This document shows, piece after piece, positions 1-7,723 of a stretch of DNA of 10,407 bases. Below the pieces are notes generated by a model, which saw nothing but the letters and a program-made list of their open reading frames with translations, was not told where the DNA came from and ran no database searches. Location: assembly GCA_902490305.1 (NCBI GenBank), contig CABUDI010000036.1, positions 1 through 10,407 on the forward strand. The letters are read 5' to 3'. The translations under genes were made by a program, and so were the position numbers. This DNA comes from an uncultured Collinsella sp. GTDB taxonomy: Bacteria > Actinomycetota > Coriobacteriia > Coriobacteriales > Coriobacteriaceae. Position 1 is the stretch's first letter. Each line of letters starts with the position of its first letter.

Positions 1-28
1 GCGGGTGGAGACAAACGGCTTTACAAAG

Positions 29-90
29 CCACCCCTCCGACCGATATTGACGATTGTTCAGGCCGTCAAGAATTCGAGTCGAAGGGGTGG
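29..90 (+). promoter_or_regulatory. Hairpin that can sequester the tnpA ribosome binding site (copy 1)
   Basis: CCACCCCT at 29-36 is complementary to AGGGGTGG at 83-90, which contains the Shine-Dalgarno region of tnpA. After one mismatch (37/82), CGAC at 38-41 pairs with GTCG at 78-81. Nearer the loop, TTGACG at 47-52 pairs with CGTCAA at 64-69. The result is a long interrupted stem with the ribosome binding site inside it. IS200 is known to repress transposase translation with this kind of structure. That it does so here is inferred from complementarity only. The same pairing exists in copy 2 at 8902-8963. Confidence 0.6.
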
Positions 91-95
91 TCGCC

Positions 96-553
96 ATGGC
101 CCAGAAGGCCTACAGCCTTTCCCACACGAAGTGGATGTGCAAGTACCACATCGTGTTCACGCCGAAGTATAGGCGCAAAGTGATCTACAACCAAATCAGG
201 AGCGACATAGGGAGATCCTCAGGAAGCTGTGCGAGTACAAGGGGATCGAGATAATCGAGGGGCACCTGATGCCCGACCACGTGCACGTGCTGCTGGCGAT
301 CCCGCCGAAGTACAGCGTCGCGAGCGTCATGGGCTACCTGAAGGGGAAGAGCTCGCTGATGATATTCGACAGGCACGCCAACCTCAAGTACAAGTTCGGC
401 AACAGGAAGTTCTGGGCGGAGGGCTACTACGTGTCCACCGTCGGCCTGAACGAGGCGACGATCGCCAAGTACATCAGGGAGCAGGAGTCCCACGACATCG
501 CGCTGGACAAGCTGAGCGTGAAGGAGTACGAGGACCCCTTCAAGAGGGGGTGA
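96..553 (+). pseudogene. tnpA: Frameshifted IS200-type transposase TnpA (copy 1)
   Basis: This is a Y1 transposase of the HUH superfamily, which cuts and rejoins single-stranded DNA at element ends through a tyrosine. The chosen start is ATG 96, preceded by GAAGGGGTGG; it opens with MAQKAYSLSHTKW. The reading frame breaks at 210-213: ATA GGG AGA should read as Asp-Ile-Gly-Glu-Ile-Leu, which needs one more G. As written, the first part runs to a TAA at 252-254, and the remainder continues one frame back from about 212 to a TGA at 551-553. With one base restored the protein would be 152 residues, normal for the family, with the HUH pair His62-Val-His64 (context PDHVHVLL) and the nucleophile Tyr126 (context KYIREQ). 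Both catalytic motifs lie after the break, so neither piece alone should be active. Programmed frameshifting is possible, but no canonical slippery heptamer is present. Confidence 0.88.
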
Positions 554-665
554 TGCTGCCGGTTCGACCGGCGCGCCGCGGGTCAAGATGCACTAGGCCT
601 GGACGAAGTCCGGGCCCGCGCCTTTAGACGCGAGCCCGGGGCCCGTGGGTTATACCCTAAGAGCA
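554..665 (+). other. Structured 3' non-coding tail of the IS (copy 1)
   Basis: About 110 bases between the tnpA stop and the right-end hairpin are dense in possible stems. CCGGT/ACCGG lies at 559-571 with a TCG loop. A 7-bp stem pairs 598-604 with 608-614 around a GAA loop. A 9-bp stem with one mismatch pairs 611-620 with 629-638 around an 8-base loop. CGGGCCC at 611-617 can instead pair with GGGCCCG at 639-645, and GGG/CCC flank TTATA at 647-657. Several of these exclude one another. No convincing coding frame covers it. Structured 3' ends are common in IS200/IS605 elements, and here there is no tnpB for it to serve. Confidence 0.5.
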
Positions 666-688
666 AACCACCCTTTTTAAGGGTGGTT
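666..688 (+). repeat. IS right-end hairpin (copy 1)
   Basis: AACCACCCTT at 666-675 and AAGGGTGGTT at 679-688 form a perfect 10-bp stem with a TTT loop. It sits 5 bases from the end of identity between the two IS copies. This matches the subterminal hairpin that TnpA recognises at the right end of IS200/IS605 elements. The arm AACCACCC also occurs at the left end (8861-8868). Confidence 0.8.
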
Positions 689-693
689 CTGAT

Positions 694-846
694 TTCGACT
701 TTGTAAACTAGAACCTCCAATCTCTTTACGTTCCCTTTACGATTGCCTCCAGCGCAGCAGGTATCCTTTTAGAGAAGTATGACAGCCGTATAAACGCGGG
801 CTGTAGCGGCGATGCCGCGGTACTTGTGTTATTAGGAGGCTTTAGT
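694..846 (+). other. Non-coding stretch between IS copy 1 and pgeF
   Basis: I see no gene here. Two small hairpins lie in the probable leader of pgeF: ACAGCC (782-787) with GGCTGT (799-804), and GCGGC (806-810) with GCCGC (814-818) around a GAT loop. Neither is followed by a T-run, so neither is a good terminator. TATAAA at 789-794 could be a -10 element, with TTTTAG about 16 bases upstream as a poor -35. This is a weak promoter guess. The region abuts the IS, so any upstream transcription unit that once read into pgeF is now interrupted. Confidence 0.4.
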
Positions 847-1647
847 ATGGCAGCACGTGCGGACAAAGTTTCGCGTGTCGACCATGATGGAGTTACGTTG
901 GTGGAGGGCGCGACATCCGATGTTCGCTTTGCCTTCACCGAGCGCGCCGGTGGCGTTTCCGAAGATGCGTACTCCTCACTCAACTTGGGCTCGCATGTTG
1001 GCGATGACCCCTTTGCTGTTCAAGAAAATCGTCGTCGTGCGCTCGAGGCTATGGGTGCCTCCGAGTGCAAGCACAACCTGCTCGTTCCCAATCAGGTCCA
1101 TGGTGATCATATCGTTGCGGTGACCTCGAACGGCGCCGATGACCTTGAGGACGTTCGCGAGCAGATTGCCGAGGGCTGTGATGCCATCGTCTGCACGGCG
1201 CATAACGTGCCCGTGCTGCTCTGCTTTGCCGACTGCGTTCCCGTGGTGCTGGTGGCCCCCGGCGGATTTGCCGTGGTGCACTCCGGTTGGAAGGGCACGA
1301 TTGCACGTATTTCCGCCAAGGCGTGCCAGGCGCTTTGCGATGCTGCCGGTTGCGATGCGAGCGACGTTTCCGCCTATATCGGCCCCCATATCTTGGGTGA
1401 CGAATATGAGGTATCCCAGGAACTCATGGATCGCTTTGCCGCCGAGTTCTCTTGCATCGATGCGAATACCTCTCGCATGCTTGATCTTTCCGCTGCCATT
1501 CGCGAGGCGCTGGTAGATGTCGGTGTCGACGCGGATAATATCGTGGATACCCAGCTTTCGACCGTGCGTCAGAACGACCGCTTTTATTCCTACCGTAACG
1601 AGGACGGCACCTGTGGGCGCCATGCTGCGATCGGCGTGATGCTATGA
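847..1647 (+). CDS. pgeF: Peptidoglycan editing factor PgeF (laccase-domain / YlmD family)
   Basis: This is a 266-residue cytoplasmic protein of the DUF152/YfiH family. Family members act on misincorporated amino acids in peptidoglycan precursors (PgeF), and purine nucleoside or multicopper oxidase activity has also been reported in the family. The metal-binding set is visible: His85 in NQVHG, Cys130 in FADCVPV and His145 in VVHSGWKG. Other family landmarks are YIGPHI near 178, a FYSYR motif near the C-terminus and a closing CGRHA. The start is ATG 847 because AGGAGG at 834-839 lies 7 bases upstream; a GTG at 826 is in frame but lies upstream of that site. The stop overlaps the pstS start by four bases (ATGA). 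In Gram-positive bacteria this gene usually sits beside yggS and sepF; here a phosphate operon separates them. Confidence 0.93.
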   Translation: MAARADKVSRVDHDGVTLVEGATSDVRFAFTERAGGVSEDAYSSLNLGSHVGDDPFAVQENRRRALEAMGASECKHNLLVPNQVHGDHIVAVTSNGADDLEDVREQIAEGCDAIVCTAHNVPVLLCFADCVPVVLVAPGGFAVVHSGWKGTIARISAKACQALCDAAGCDASDVSAYIGPHILGDEYEVSQELMDRFAAEFSCIDANTSRMLDLSAAIREALVDVGVDADNIVDTQLSTVRQNDRFYSYRNEDGTCGRHAAIGVML

Positions 1648-2480
1648 GAAAGATCGTATCGGTTCTGAGCGCCGCTGTGCTTACGCTTACGCTGTGCGCC
1701 TGTTCTTCGGGATCTTCGACCTCTTCCATTACCGTGGCCGGCTCCACGACCTGCCTTCCTATCGCCGAGATTGCGGCCGAGGGCTTTAAGGAGGAGACCG
1801 GCATCGACGTGCTCGTTTCCGGTTTGGGTTCTTCCGCTGGGATCGAGGCCGTCAGCGCCGGCACGGCCGATATCGCCAGCTCCTCCCGTGGACTCAATGC
1901 CGACGAACAGGATCTGGGCCTGACTCCCATCGTCATTGCCCACGACGGTATTGCGGTCATCGTGAACGACGACAACCCCGTCGATAACCTCTCGACCGAG
2001 CAGCTCCGCGATATCTACGCCGGCAAGATTACCAATTGGAAAGAGGTCGGTGGCGAGGACCTGAGGATTCAGGTCATCAACCGAGACGAGGCGTCCGGTA
2101 CGCGCGAGGCCTTCCGTACCATCGTGATGGATGGCACGCCGTTCGATCGCCGCTCGGCTGTTCTTTCGGGTACGGGCCAGGTGCGCGACGTGGTATCTCG
2201 TTCGCGTGGGGCCATCGGCTACATTTCGCTGGGCTTCGTCGATAGCCTCAACGCCAAGACCTCGGTCAAGGCCGTCTCGGTCAATCATGTTGAGGCGTCC
2301 GAGAAGACGGTCGCGAGTGGCGGCTATCCCATCTCGCGCGACCTTTACTTCTTTGTGAAGGGTGTGCCTTCGCAGCAGGCGCAGGATTACATCGACTATG
2401 TGACGTCCGAAAAGATGGACAAGCAGATTCGCGAGGCGGGCTTTATTCCCGTCACCAACGACGAGAAGGGGAGTGAGTAG
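1644..2480 (+). CDS. pstS: Phosphate ABC transporter substrate-binding lipoprotein PstS
   Basis: This extracytoplasmic phosphate-binding protein delivers Pi to PstCA. The 278 residues begin with a lipoprotein signal: a basic start, a hydrophobic core at 5-17 and a lipobox Leu-Cys-Ala-Cys with the lipidated cysteine probably Cys20. A short serine-rich linker follows. Phosphate-contact motifs are AGSTT at 32-36, SSSRGL near 79-84 and ASGTREAF at 150-157. The LSTEQLRDIYAGKITNWKEVGG stretch (116-137) is highly typical of PstS. The start ATG 1644 overlaps the pgeF stop as ATGA, which suggests translational coupling. No Pho-type operator is recognisable upstream. It is the first gene of a complete pstSCAB-phoU set. 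Identification is firm from motifs and context together. Confidence 0.95.
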   Translation: MRKIVSVLSAAVLTLTLCACSSGSSTSSITVAGSTTCLPIAEIAAEGFKEETGIDVLVSGLGSSAGIEAVSAGTADIASSSRGLNADEQDLGLTPIVIAHDGIAVIVNDDNPVDNLSTEQLRDIYAGKITNWKEVGGEDLRIQVINRDEASGTREAFRTIVMDGTPFDRRSAVLSGTGQVRDVVSRSRGAIGYISLGFVDSLNAKTSVKAVSVNHVEASEKTVASGGYPISRDLYFFVKGVPSQQAQDYIDYVTSEKMDKQIREAGFIPVTNDEKGSE

Positions 2481-2481
2481 C

Positions 2482-3408
2482 ATGGAAGCACAGGAAAACT
2501 CCCAGACTGAGCAGAATGTTCAGACGCCCAAGAAGCGCGAGCTGGCGCTCGTATCGCGCAGTACCTATATCAAGGAGAAGGCGCTGCAGTGGATCTTCTT
2601 TGCCTGCGCGTTCTTGGCGGTCGTTACCGTCATCCTGATTTTTGTCTTTACCACGTACTCGGCGCTGCCCGTCTTTACTGACATCGGTCTGGCTGACTTC
2701 TTTAGCTTTACGTGGGCGCCTTCCGAGGGCCACTACGGCATCTTGTCGCTGCTTGCCGGCTCGGGTCTGGTGACCGTCGGTGCGCTCGCCATGGGCGTGC
2801 CGCTGGGCGTGGGTACGGCCGTTTACCTGGTCGAGATTGCCAGCAAGCGCGTGCGCAAGCTCATCAGCCCCGCCGTTGACCTGCTGGCGGGCATACCCTC
2901 CATCATCTACGGCTTCTTTGGCATGATCATCATCCGCCCGTTTATCGCACAACTGACCGGCGGCCTTGGTTTTGGTGCGCTGACGGCGTGGTTTGTGCTC
3001 GCCATCATGATCGTCCCTACCATCACCACGCTCACCATCGATGCTCTCAATTCCATTCCCATGGGCATTCGCGAGGCATCGTATGCCATGGGCGCCACAA
3101 AGTGGCAGACCATCTATAAGGTCGTGCTACCTGCCGCGAAGCTGGGTATCGTTGATGCCATCGTGCTGGGTATGGGCCGTGCCATCGGCGAGACCATGGC
3201 CGTGCTCATGGTCGTAGGTAACGCCCCGGTTATTCCCGACAGCATTGCGAGCCCCATCTCGACGCTCACGAGCCAGATTGCGCTCGACATGAGCTATTCC
3301 TCGGGTCTGCACCGCTCGGCGCTGTTCGGCATGGGTGTGGTCCTGTTTATCATCTCCGCCACGCTGGTGGGTATCGTCCGTCTGATTTCCAAGAAGAAGA
3401 GGGGGTAG
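2482..3408 (+). CDS. pstC: Phosphate ABC transporter permease PstC
   Basis: This is one of the two channel subunits of the high-affinity phosphate importer, an integral membrane protein. The 308 residues show a hydrophilic N-terminal tail of about 33 residues, then about six membrane segments (near 35-57, 86-117, 135-156, 168-186, 225-246 and 283-302). The cytoplasmic coupling loop that contacts PstB has the EAA-type pattern REASYAMGATKWQTIYKVVLP at about 197-217, followed by GRAIGETMAV at 232-241. I start at ATG 2482, where GAAGGGGAG at 2464-2472 gives 9-base spacing. An in-frame GTG at 2473 directly abuts that site and would overlap pstS. It lies 1 base after the pstS stop and 3 bases before pstA. 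Confidence 0.95.
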   Translation: MEAQENSQTEQNVQTPKKRELALVSRSTYIKEKALQWIFFACAFLAVVTVILIFVFTTYSALPVFTDIGLADFFSFTWAPSEGHYGILSLLAGSGLVTVGALAMGVPLGVGTAVYLVEIASKRVRKLISPAVDLLAGIPSIIYGFFGMIIIRPFIAQLTGGLGFGALTAWFVLAIMIVPTITTLTIDALNSIPMGIREASYAMGATKWQTIYKVVLPAAKLGIVDAIVLGMGRAIGETMAVLMVVGNAPVIPDSIASPISTLTSQIALDMSYSSGLHRSALFGMGVVLFIISATLVGIVRLISKKKRG

Positions 3409-3411
3409 GCT

Positions 3412-4317
3412 ATGTCCGATTCCGTTGACACGACGGTCGATACGACCTCGTCGCGCGAGCGCATCAAGCGTGCCCTTTCCCACGGCAAGAAGGGCCGCAT
3501 CAACAAGGACCTGTCCAACAAGATCATGCTTGGCGTGTTTCGTGCCGCTGCCTACATCACCACGCTGGTGCTGGTCGCTATCATCGCCTACGTGGTCCTC
3601 AACGGCCTGCCACACATCTCGCTCGACTTTATCTTCGGTTGGCCCCAGGGCGTCAACGCCGAGGGCGGAATTTGGCCCACGATCGTCTCGACCGTCTACG
3701 TGACGGCGCTCGCCATGCTTATCTGCACGCCGATCGCTGTGCTGGCAGCCGTCTATCTGGCCGAGTACGCCAAGCAGGGCAAGGTCGTCGAGCTCATTCG
3801 CTACGCTGCTGACGCTTTGGCCTCGGTGCCCTCCATCGTTATGGGCCTGTTTGGCTACGCCTTGTTTGTCGAGGCTATGGGCCTGGGCCTTTCGATGGTC
3901 TCGGCCGCTCTGGCGCTCGCGCTCTTGATGCTTCCCATCGTCATGCGCACCACCGAAGAAGCCATTCGCGCCGTTCCGCGCTATATCCGTTGGGGCGCGT
4001 ACGGCCTGGGCGCTACCAAGTGGCAGGTCGTCTCCAAGATCGTGCTTCCTTCGGCCTTTGGCCGCATTGCCACGGGCATCGTCCTTGCCATCGGCCGTGC
4101 CATCGGCGAGACCGCCGTGGTGCTCTACACCATGGGCCAGGCCATCAATCTACCTATTTCGCCGCTCGATTCCGGTCGTCCCATGACCGTTCACCTGTAC
4201 CTGCTTGCCAACGACGGCATCAACATGAACGCAGCCTACGGCACCGCGCTCTTGCTGATGGTGATCATTTTGGCCTTCAACCTGTTTGCGCGCTTCCTGT
4301 CGCGCAAGCGTCGCTAG
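3412..4317 (+). CDS. pstA: Phosphate ABC transporter permease PstA
   Basis: This is the second channel subunit of the phosphate importer and the partner of PstC. The protein has 301 residues, with an unusually polar N-terminal tail of about 40 residues rich in Thr, Ser, Lys and Arg before the first membrane helix (about 42-64). Five further hydrophobic segments follow. The coupling loop for PstB reads EEAIRAVPRYIRWGAYGLGATKWQVV in part, followed by GRAIGETAVVLYTMG, the PstA counterpart of the PstC motif. The C-terminus ends in a basic RKRR, consistent with a cytoplasmic end. It starts three bases after the pstC stop, and the G-rich end of pstC supplies the ribosome binding site. It is certainly in the same transcript as pstC and pstB. 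Confidence 0.95.
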   Translation: MSDSVDTTVDTTSSRERIKRALSHGKKGRINKDLSNKIMLGVFRAAAYITTLVLVAIIAYVVLNGLPHISLDFIFGWPQGVNAEGGIWPTIVSTVYVTALAMLICTPIAVLAAVYLAEYAKQGKVVELIRYAADALASVPSIVMGLFGYALFVEAMGLGLSMVSAALALALLMLPIVMRTTEEAIRAVPRYIRWGAYGLGATKWQVVSKIVLPSAFGRIATGIVLAIGRAIGETAVVLYTMGQAINLPISPLDSGRPMTVHLYLLANDGINMNAAYGTALLLMVIILAFNLFARFLSRKRR

Positions 4318-4329
4318 TTAAGGAGTCCC

Positions 4330-5133
<804 letters not shown>

Positions 5134-5225
5134 TCGGTGCGACTAGTCCCAAGCCGATCGGATCTGGTCCGGTGCGTATTCACTGTGCGGGCGGCATGAC
5201 CGCACCCAACTGATTGGAGTGAACC

Positions 5226-6083
5226 ATGCGCAAACTGTTTTCCCGTCAGCTCATCGAGGCCCGTCACGAGATGCTGAGCATCTACGAGGCCGTCGATCTG
5301 GCCCTCCACGATGCCGTGAAGGCCTATGTGACCGACGACCGCAAGCTCGCCACCAAGACCAAGAAGCGCACGCTTTCGATTGACGCACGCTGCGCCAACC
5401 TGGAGGCCGTCTGCTACAACCTGATTGCCACGCAGTCACCGGTCGCCTCCGACTTCCGCTTGCTGCAGACGATCATCTACGTCGACTTTAACCTGCAGCG
5501 CATGACCGATAAGGTTCGCCAGATTTGCCGCGCCACGCGTCATATGATCAAGGCCGACATCTCGCTGCCCAAGGAGCTTGTCGGCACGGTCGAGGCCGAG
5601 GCTGAGGCCGTCTACCAGGTGCTGGGCTCTTCGCTTTCTGCGCTCGTCACCAACGACATGTCCATCATCTGCAACTTGGCCGTCGAGGACGAGCCAGTGC
5701 ACGCCGCCTACGAGAAGTTCTTCCGCACCTTTAACCGCATGGACACGGGCGATTTTATGGACGACGACAGCAACTATGACGACCTGCGCCGCGCCATCAT
5801 GGTATCGCGCTATCTCGATCGCATCGCCTCGATTTCCATCGATGCCGCCTGCCGTCTGACCTTCCTGTTGACCGGACAGCGTATGACTGCCGGTGATATC
5901 GCCTGCACTGATGAGGATGAGCTCGAGAGCATGCGCGTGCCTTCGGGCGAGGGTGTTATCATGAGGCCCGCCGTCGATGCACGCTACGTTGCCAAGGTGC
6001 CCGTTAACGAGGTCAGCGAGGGTCTTCGCTACCTGCTCGATCATCTTGAGGATGAGGACGATGGCGAGGACGACGAGGAGTAA
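5226..6083 (+). CDS. phoU: Phosphate transport regulator PhoU
   Basis: PhoU is a cytoplasmic helical protein that connects the Pst transporter to the phosphate two-component system and tunes transport and persistence in other bacteria. The N-terminal part (RQLIEARHEMLSIYEAVD...) and the LLQTIIYVDFNLQRMTDKV stretch are typical of the first PhoU helical repeat. A second repeat follows, containing NRMDTGDFMDDDSNYDDLRRAIMVSRYLDRIA. At 285 residues it is longer than the usual 215-240. The excess is mostly C-terminal: an extension from about 228 and a very acidic tail (DHLEDEDDGEDDEE). GGAG at 5216-5219 precedes ATG 5226. It is the last gene of the pst group, ahead of the terminator at 6121-6152. 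The cognate sensor and regulator are not in the window. Confidence 0.92.
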   Translation: MRKLFSRQLIEARHEMLSIYEAVDLALHDAVKAYVTDDRKLATKTKKRTLSIDARCANLEAVCYNLIATQSPVASDFRLLQTIIYVDFNLQRMTDKVRQICRATRHMIKADISLPKELVGTVEAEAEAVYQVLGSSLSALVTNDMSIICNLAVEDEPVHAAYEKFFRTFNRMDTGDFMDDDSNYDDLRRAIMVSRYLDRIASISIDAACRLTFLLTGQRMTAGDIACTDEDELESMRVPSGEGVIMRPAVDARYVAKVPVNEVSEGLRYLLDHLEDEDDGEDDEE

Positions 6084-6120
6084 GTAACCCCGTTCGTCGA
6101 AAGATTGTAAATACCTAAGT

Positions 6121-6152
6121 GAGCGCGGCCTTGCACATGCGGGGCCGCGCTC
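6121..6152 (+). terminator. Hairpin terminator after phoU
   Basis: GAGCGCGGCC at 6121-6130 pairs perfectly with GGCCGCGCTC at 6143-6152, a 10-bp GC-rich stem with a 12-base loop. The following TTGCGTTAG is a poor U-tract, so termination may be partial. It lies 37 bases after the phoU stop and probably closes the pgeF-pst-phoU transcript. It also overlaps a longer reading frame upstream of yggS, which argues against the GTG start at 6119. Confidence 0.65.
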
Positions 6153-6202
6153 TTGCGTTAGCATGGGACTACTTGTTTGGCTGTCAGCGGAGGCGATTGG
6201 CA

Positions 6203-6940
6203 ATGGATAACTATTTGGACTTGATGCGCGCTCGCCGCGAGCAGATTCTGGAACGTTTTTATGCGGCGCTCGATCGCGCGGGCCGTCCCCACGACGCCGC
6301 GCGCCTCATTGCCGTGTCCAAGACCGTTGGTGTCGATGAGACCGTTGCCGCCATCCAGGCGGGGTATCGCCATTTTGCCGAGAATCGCCCGCAGGAGCTG
6401 GTTCGCAAGCTCACAGGTTTGGCGGAGCATCCGGAGCTGCCCGAGGTGCGCTTCGATATGATCGGCAACCTGCAGACCAATAAGATCAATGCGGTGCTGG
6501 GCTCAGCCGAGCTGATTCACTCGGTGGGTTCGCTGCATCTGGCGCAGGCGATCTCGAGCCGTGCTGCCCGCAAGATTGAGGCAGGCGAACTCGCCGGCCC
6601 CCAGCGTGTGCTCATTGAGGTCAATGTGAGTGGTGAGGAGTCGAAGGGAGGCTTTTCGCCCGATGAGATTCGCGCCGCCGCGGGTGAGCTTGCGGAACTT
6701 GAGGGAATTTGCGTACAGGGGCTTATGACTATGGCGCCCCGGGGGAATAAGGATGTGGCGCGCCGCACCTTTGCGGGGCTTCGTGAGCTGAGGGATGAGC
6801 TGGAGGCGGCGCATCCCGATTTGAACCTGCCTGAGCTTTCCTGCGGCATGAGCGAAGACTTTGAGCCTGCCCTTGAGGAGGGCTCTACGCTCGTTCGCCT
6901 GGGCAGGGTAGTATTTAGCCCGGAGTTTGCAGTAAAATAA
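6203..6940 (+). CDS. yggS: YggS/YlmE-family pyridoxal phosphate homeostasis protein
   Basis: This is a cytoplasmic PLP-binding protein with the fold-type III barrel of alanine racemase N-terminal domains. It has no known catalytic reaction and helps control the free PLP pool and linked amino acid and keto acid balance. The 245 residues carry the PLP lysine Lys40 in LIAVSKTV. They also show HFAENRPQEL, MIGNLQTNK (usually IGHLQxNK in the family), VNVSGEESKGGF, GLMTMAP, and the phosphate-binding LSCGMSEDFEPALEEGSTLVRLGRVVF near the end. ATG 6203 has GGAGG at 6189-6193, 9 bases upstream. It probably begins the yggS-sepF-yggT unit and in other Gram-positives lies directly beside pgeF. I could not identify its promoter with confidence. 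Confidence 0.93.
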   Translation: MDNYLDLMRARREQILERFYAALDRAGRPHDAARLIAVSKTVGVDETVAAIQAGYRHFAENRPQELVRKLTGLAEHPELPEVRFDMIGNLQTNKINAVLGSAELIHSVGSLHLAQAISSRAARKIEAGELAGPQRVLIEVNVSGEESKGGFSPDEIRAAAGELAELEGICVQGLMTMAPRGNKDVARRTFAGLRELRDELEAAHPDLNLPELSCGMSEDFEPALEEGSTLVRLGRVVFSPEFAVK

Positions 6941-7000
6941 GGCTCTGAAGTGCGCACTGATTATCGGGGCGCCTGCACTAAACCGCGAGAGGACACAACC

Positions 7001-7723
7001 ATGGGCTTCCTTGACGAGATTAAAAATAAGATGCACCTGGGCGGCCAGCAGAGTTACGACCAGGGTTATGGCCAGGACGACGACTACGGCTACGATGATG
7101 GCTATGACGATGGCTATCAGGGCAACGGCTACAGCGGTGCTTCGGGCGAGGGCTTCTACACCCAAGACGAGCCGAGCAACGGCCTGCTTGGTCAGACGCG
7201 CCGTGGTGAAGCTGAGTCGGTTGCCGTGTATACACGCTCCGGGCAGCTGGTCGGCGATGACTCCCGCCATGCCACGACGTATAACCCGCCTTCGCGCTCG
7301 CAGGACAGTGTTGCGAGCGGTTATCGTCCTGGTGCCTATGACACGCCGTCGAGCTACGCCGAGAACACCCGCGCCCGTGCCGCCGCTGCGCCTGCGCCTG
7401 CACCGAGCGATGCCTCGGCCTATGCGAGCAATATCATCAACGCCACACCGCAGCTGCCGGCCTATGTCCTGCGCCCCGAGAGCTATGACGACGTGGAGAC
7501 CGTGGTGCGCCGCGTTCGCACCAAGCAGCCTGTCGCACTGATTTTTGTGGGCGTACGCACCGAAGTTGCCAAGCGCGTCTTGGACTTCTCTTACGGCTTT
7601 GCCTGCGGTCTGGGTGCCACGGTCAAGGAGGTGGGCGACCGCGTGTTCATGGTGCTGCCCGCCGGTTGCGAGGTCAAAGATTCCGATCTCAAGAAGCTTC
7701 GTGCCGACGGCTACCTTAAGTAA
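7001..7723 (+). CDS. sepF: Cell division protein SepF with long Gly/Tyr/Asp linker
   Basis: SepF anchors FtsZ filaments to the membrane and bundles them at the septum. The 240 residues have three parts. The N-terminal MGFLDEIKNKMHLG is the amphipathic membrane-binding helix. A long low-complexity linker (about 15-152) starts with a Gly/Tyr/Asp run at 18-45 (YDDGYDDGY and variants) and ends in an Ala/Pro stretch at 125-137. The C-terminal SepF domain (about 154-225) has YVLRPESYDDVETVV, PVALIFVGV, RVLDFSYGFACGLGATV and VFMVLPAGCEV. The usual length is nearer 150, so the linker is clearly expanded. ATG 7001 has GAGAGGA at 6987-6993. The stop TAA at 7721-7723 is in the same frame as the yggT gene that follows. 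Confidence 0.92.
   Translation: MGFLDEIKNKMHLGGQQSYDQGYGQDDDYGYDDGYDDGYQGNGYSGASGEGFYTQDEPSNGLLGQTRRGEAESVAVYTRSGQLVGDDSRHATTYNPPSRSQDSVASGYRPGAYDTPSSYAENTRARAAAAPAPAPSDASAYASNIINATPQLPAYVLRPESYDDVETVVRRVRTKQPVALIFVGVRTEVAKRVLDFSYGFACGLGATVKEVGDRVFMVLPAGCEVKDSDLKKLRADGYLK

Larger units (their letters stand above)
1..693 (+). mobile_element. IS200-type insertion sequence, copy 1 (left tip cut by window edge)
   Basis: This is a tnpA-only, single-strand-transposing element of the IS200/IS605 family. Its right boundary is set by comparison with the second copy: positions 1-693 match 8874-9566 with no difference found, and the two diverge at the next base. The window begins inside the left-end hairpin, because copy 2 shows the 5' arm CCACCCGC immediately before the GCGGGTGG that opens this window. 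Internal parts are a leader that can hide the tnpA ribosome binding site, a frameshifted tnpA, a structured 3' non-coding tail, and a right-end hairpin followed by CTGAT. There is no tnpB. No terminal inverted repeats or target duplication are expected for this family. The exact right cleavage point within about 689-693 is inferred. Confidence 0.9.

Noticed and set aside
229..627. 132-codon plus-strand frame over tnpA (and its copy at 9102-9500)
   Set aside because: It is a shadow frame of tnpA with an Arg/Gly-rich translation. The HUH and tyrosine motifs are in the other frame.
826..846. GTG 826 as the start of pgeF
   Set aside because: The clear AGGAGG at 834-839 lies downstream of this GTG and is correctly spaced for ATG 847.
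1590..2483. Minus-strand reading frame of 297 codons opposite pstS
   Set aside because: It mirrors the codon pattern of pstS, and its Arg/Gly/His-rich translation resembles no known protein.
6119..6202. GTG 6119 as the start of yggS
   Set aside because: The extension would run through the phoU terminator hairpin, and GGAGG at 6189-6193 marks ATG 6203, where family similarity begins.
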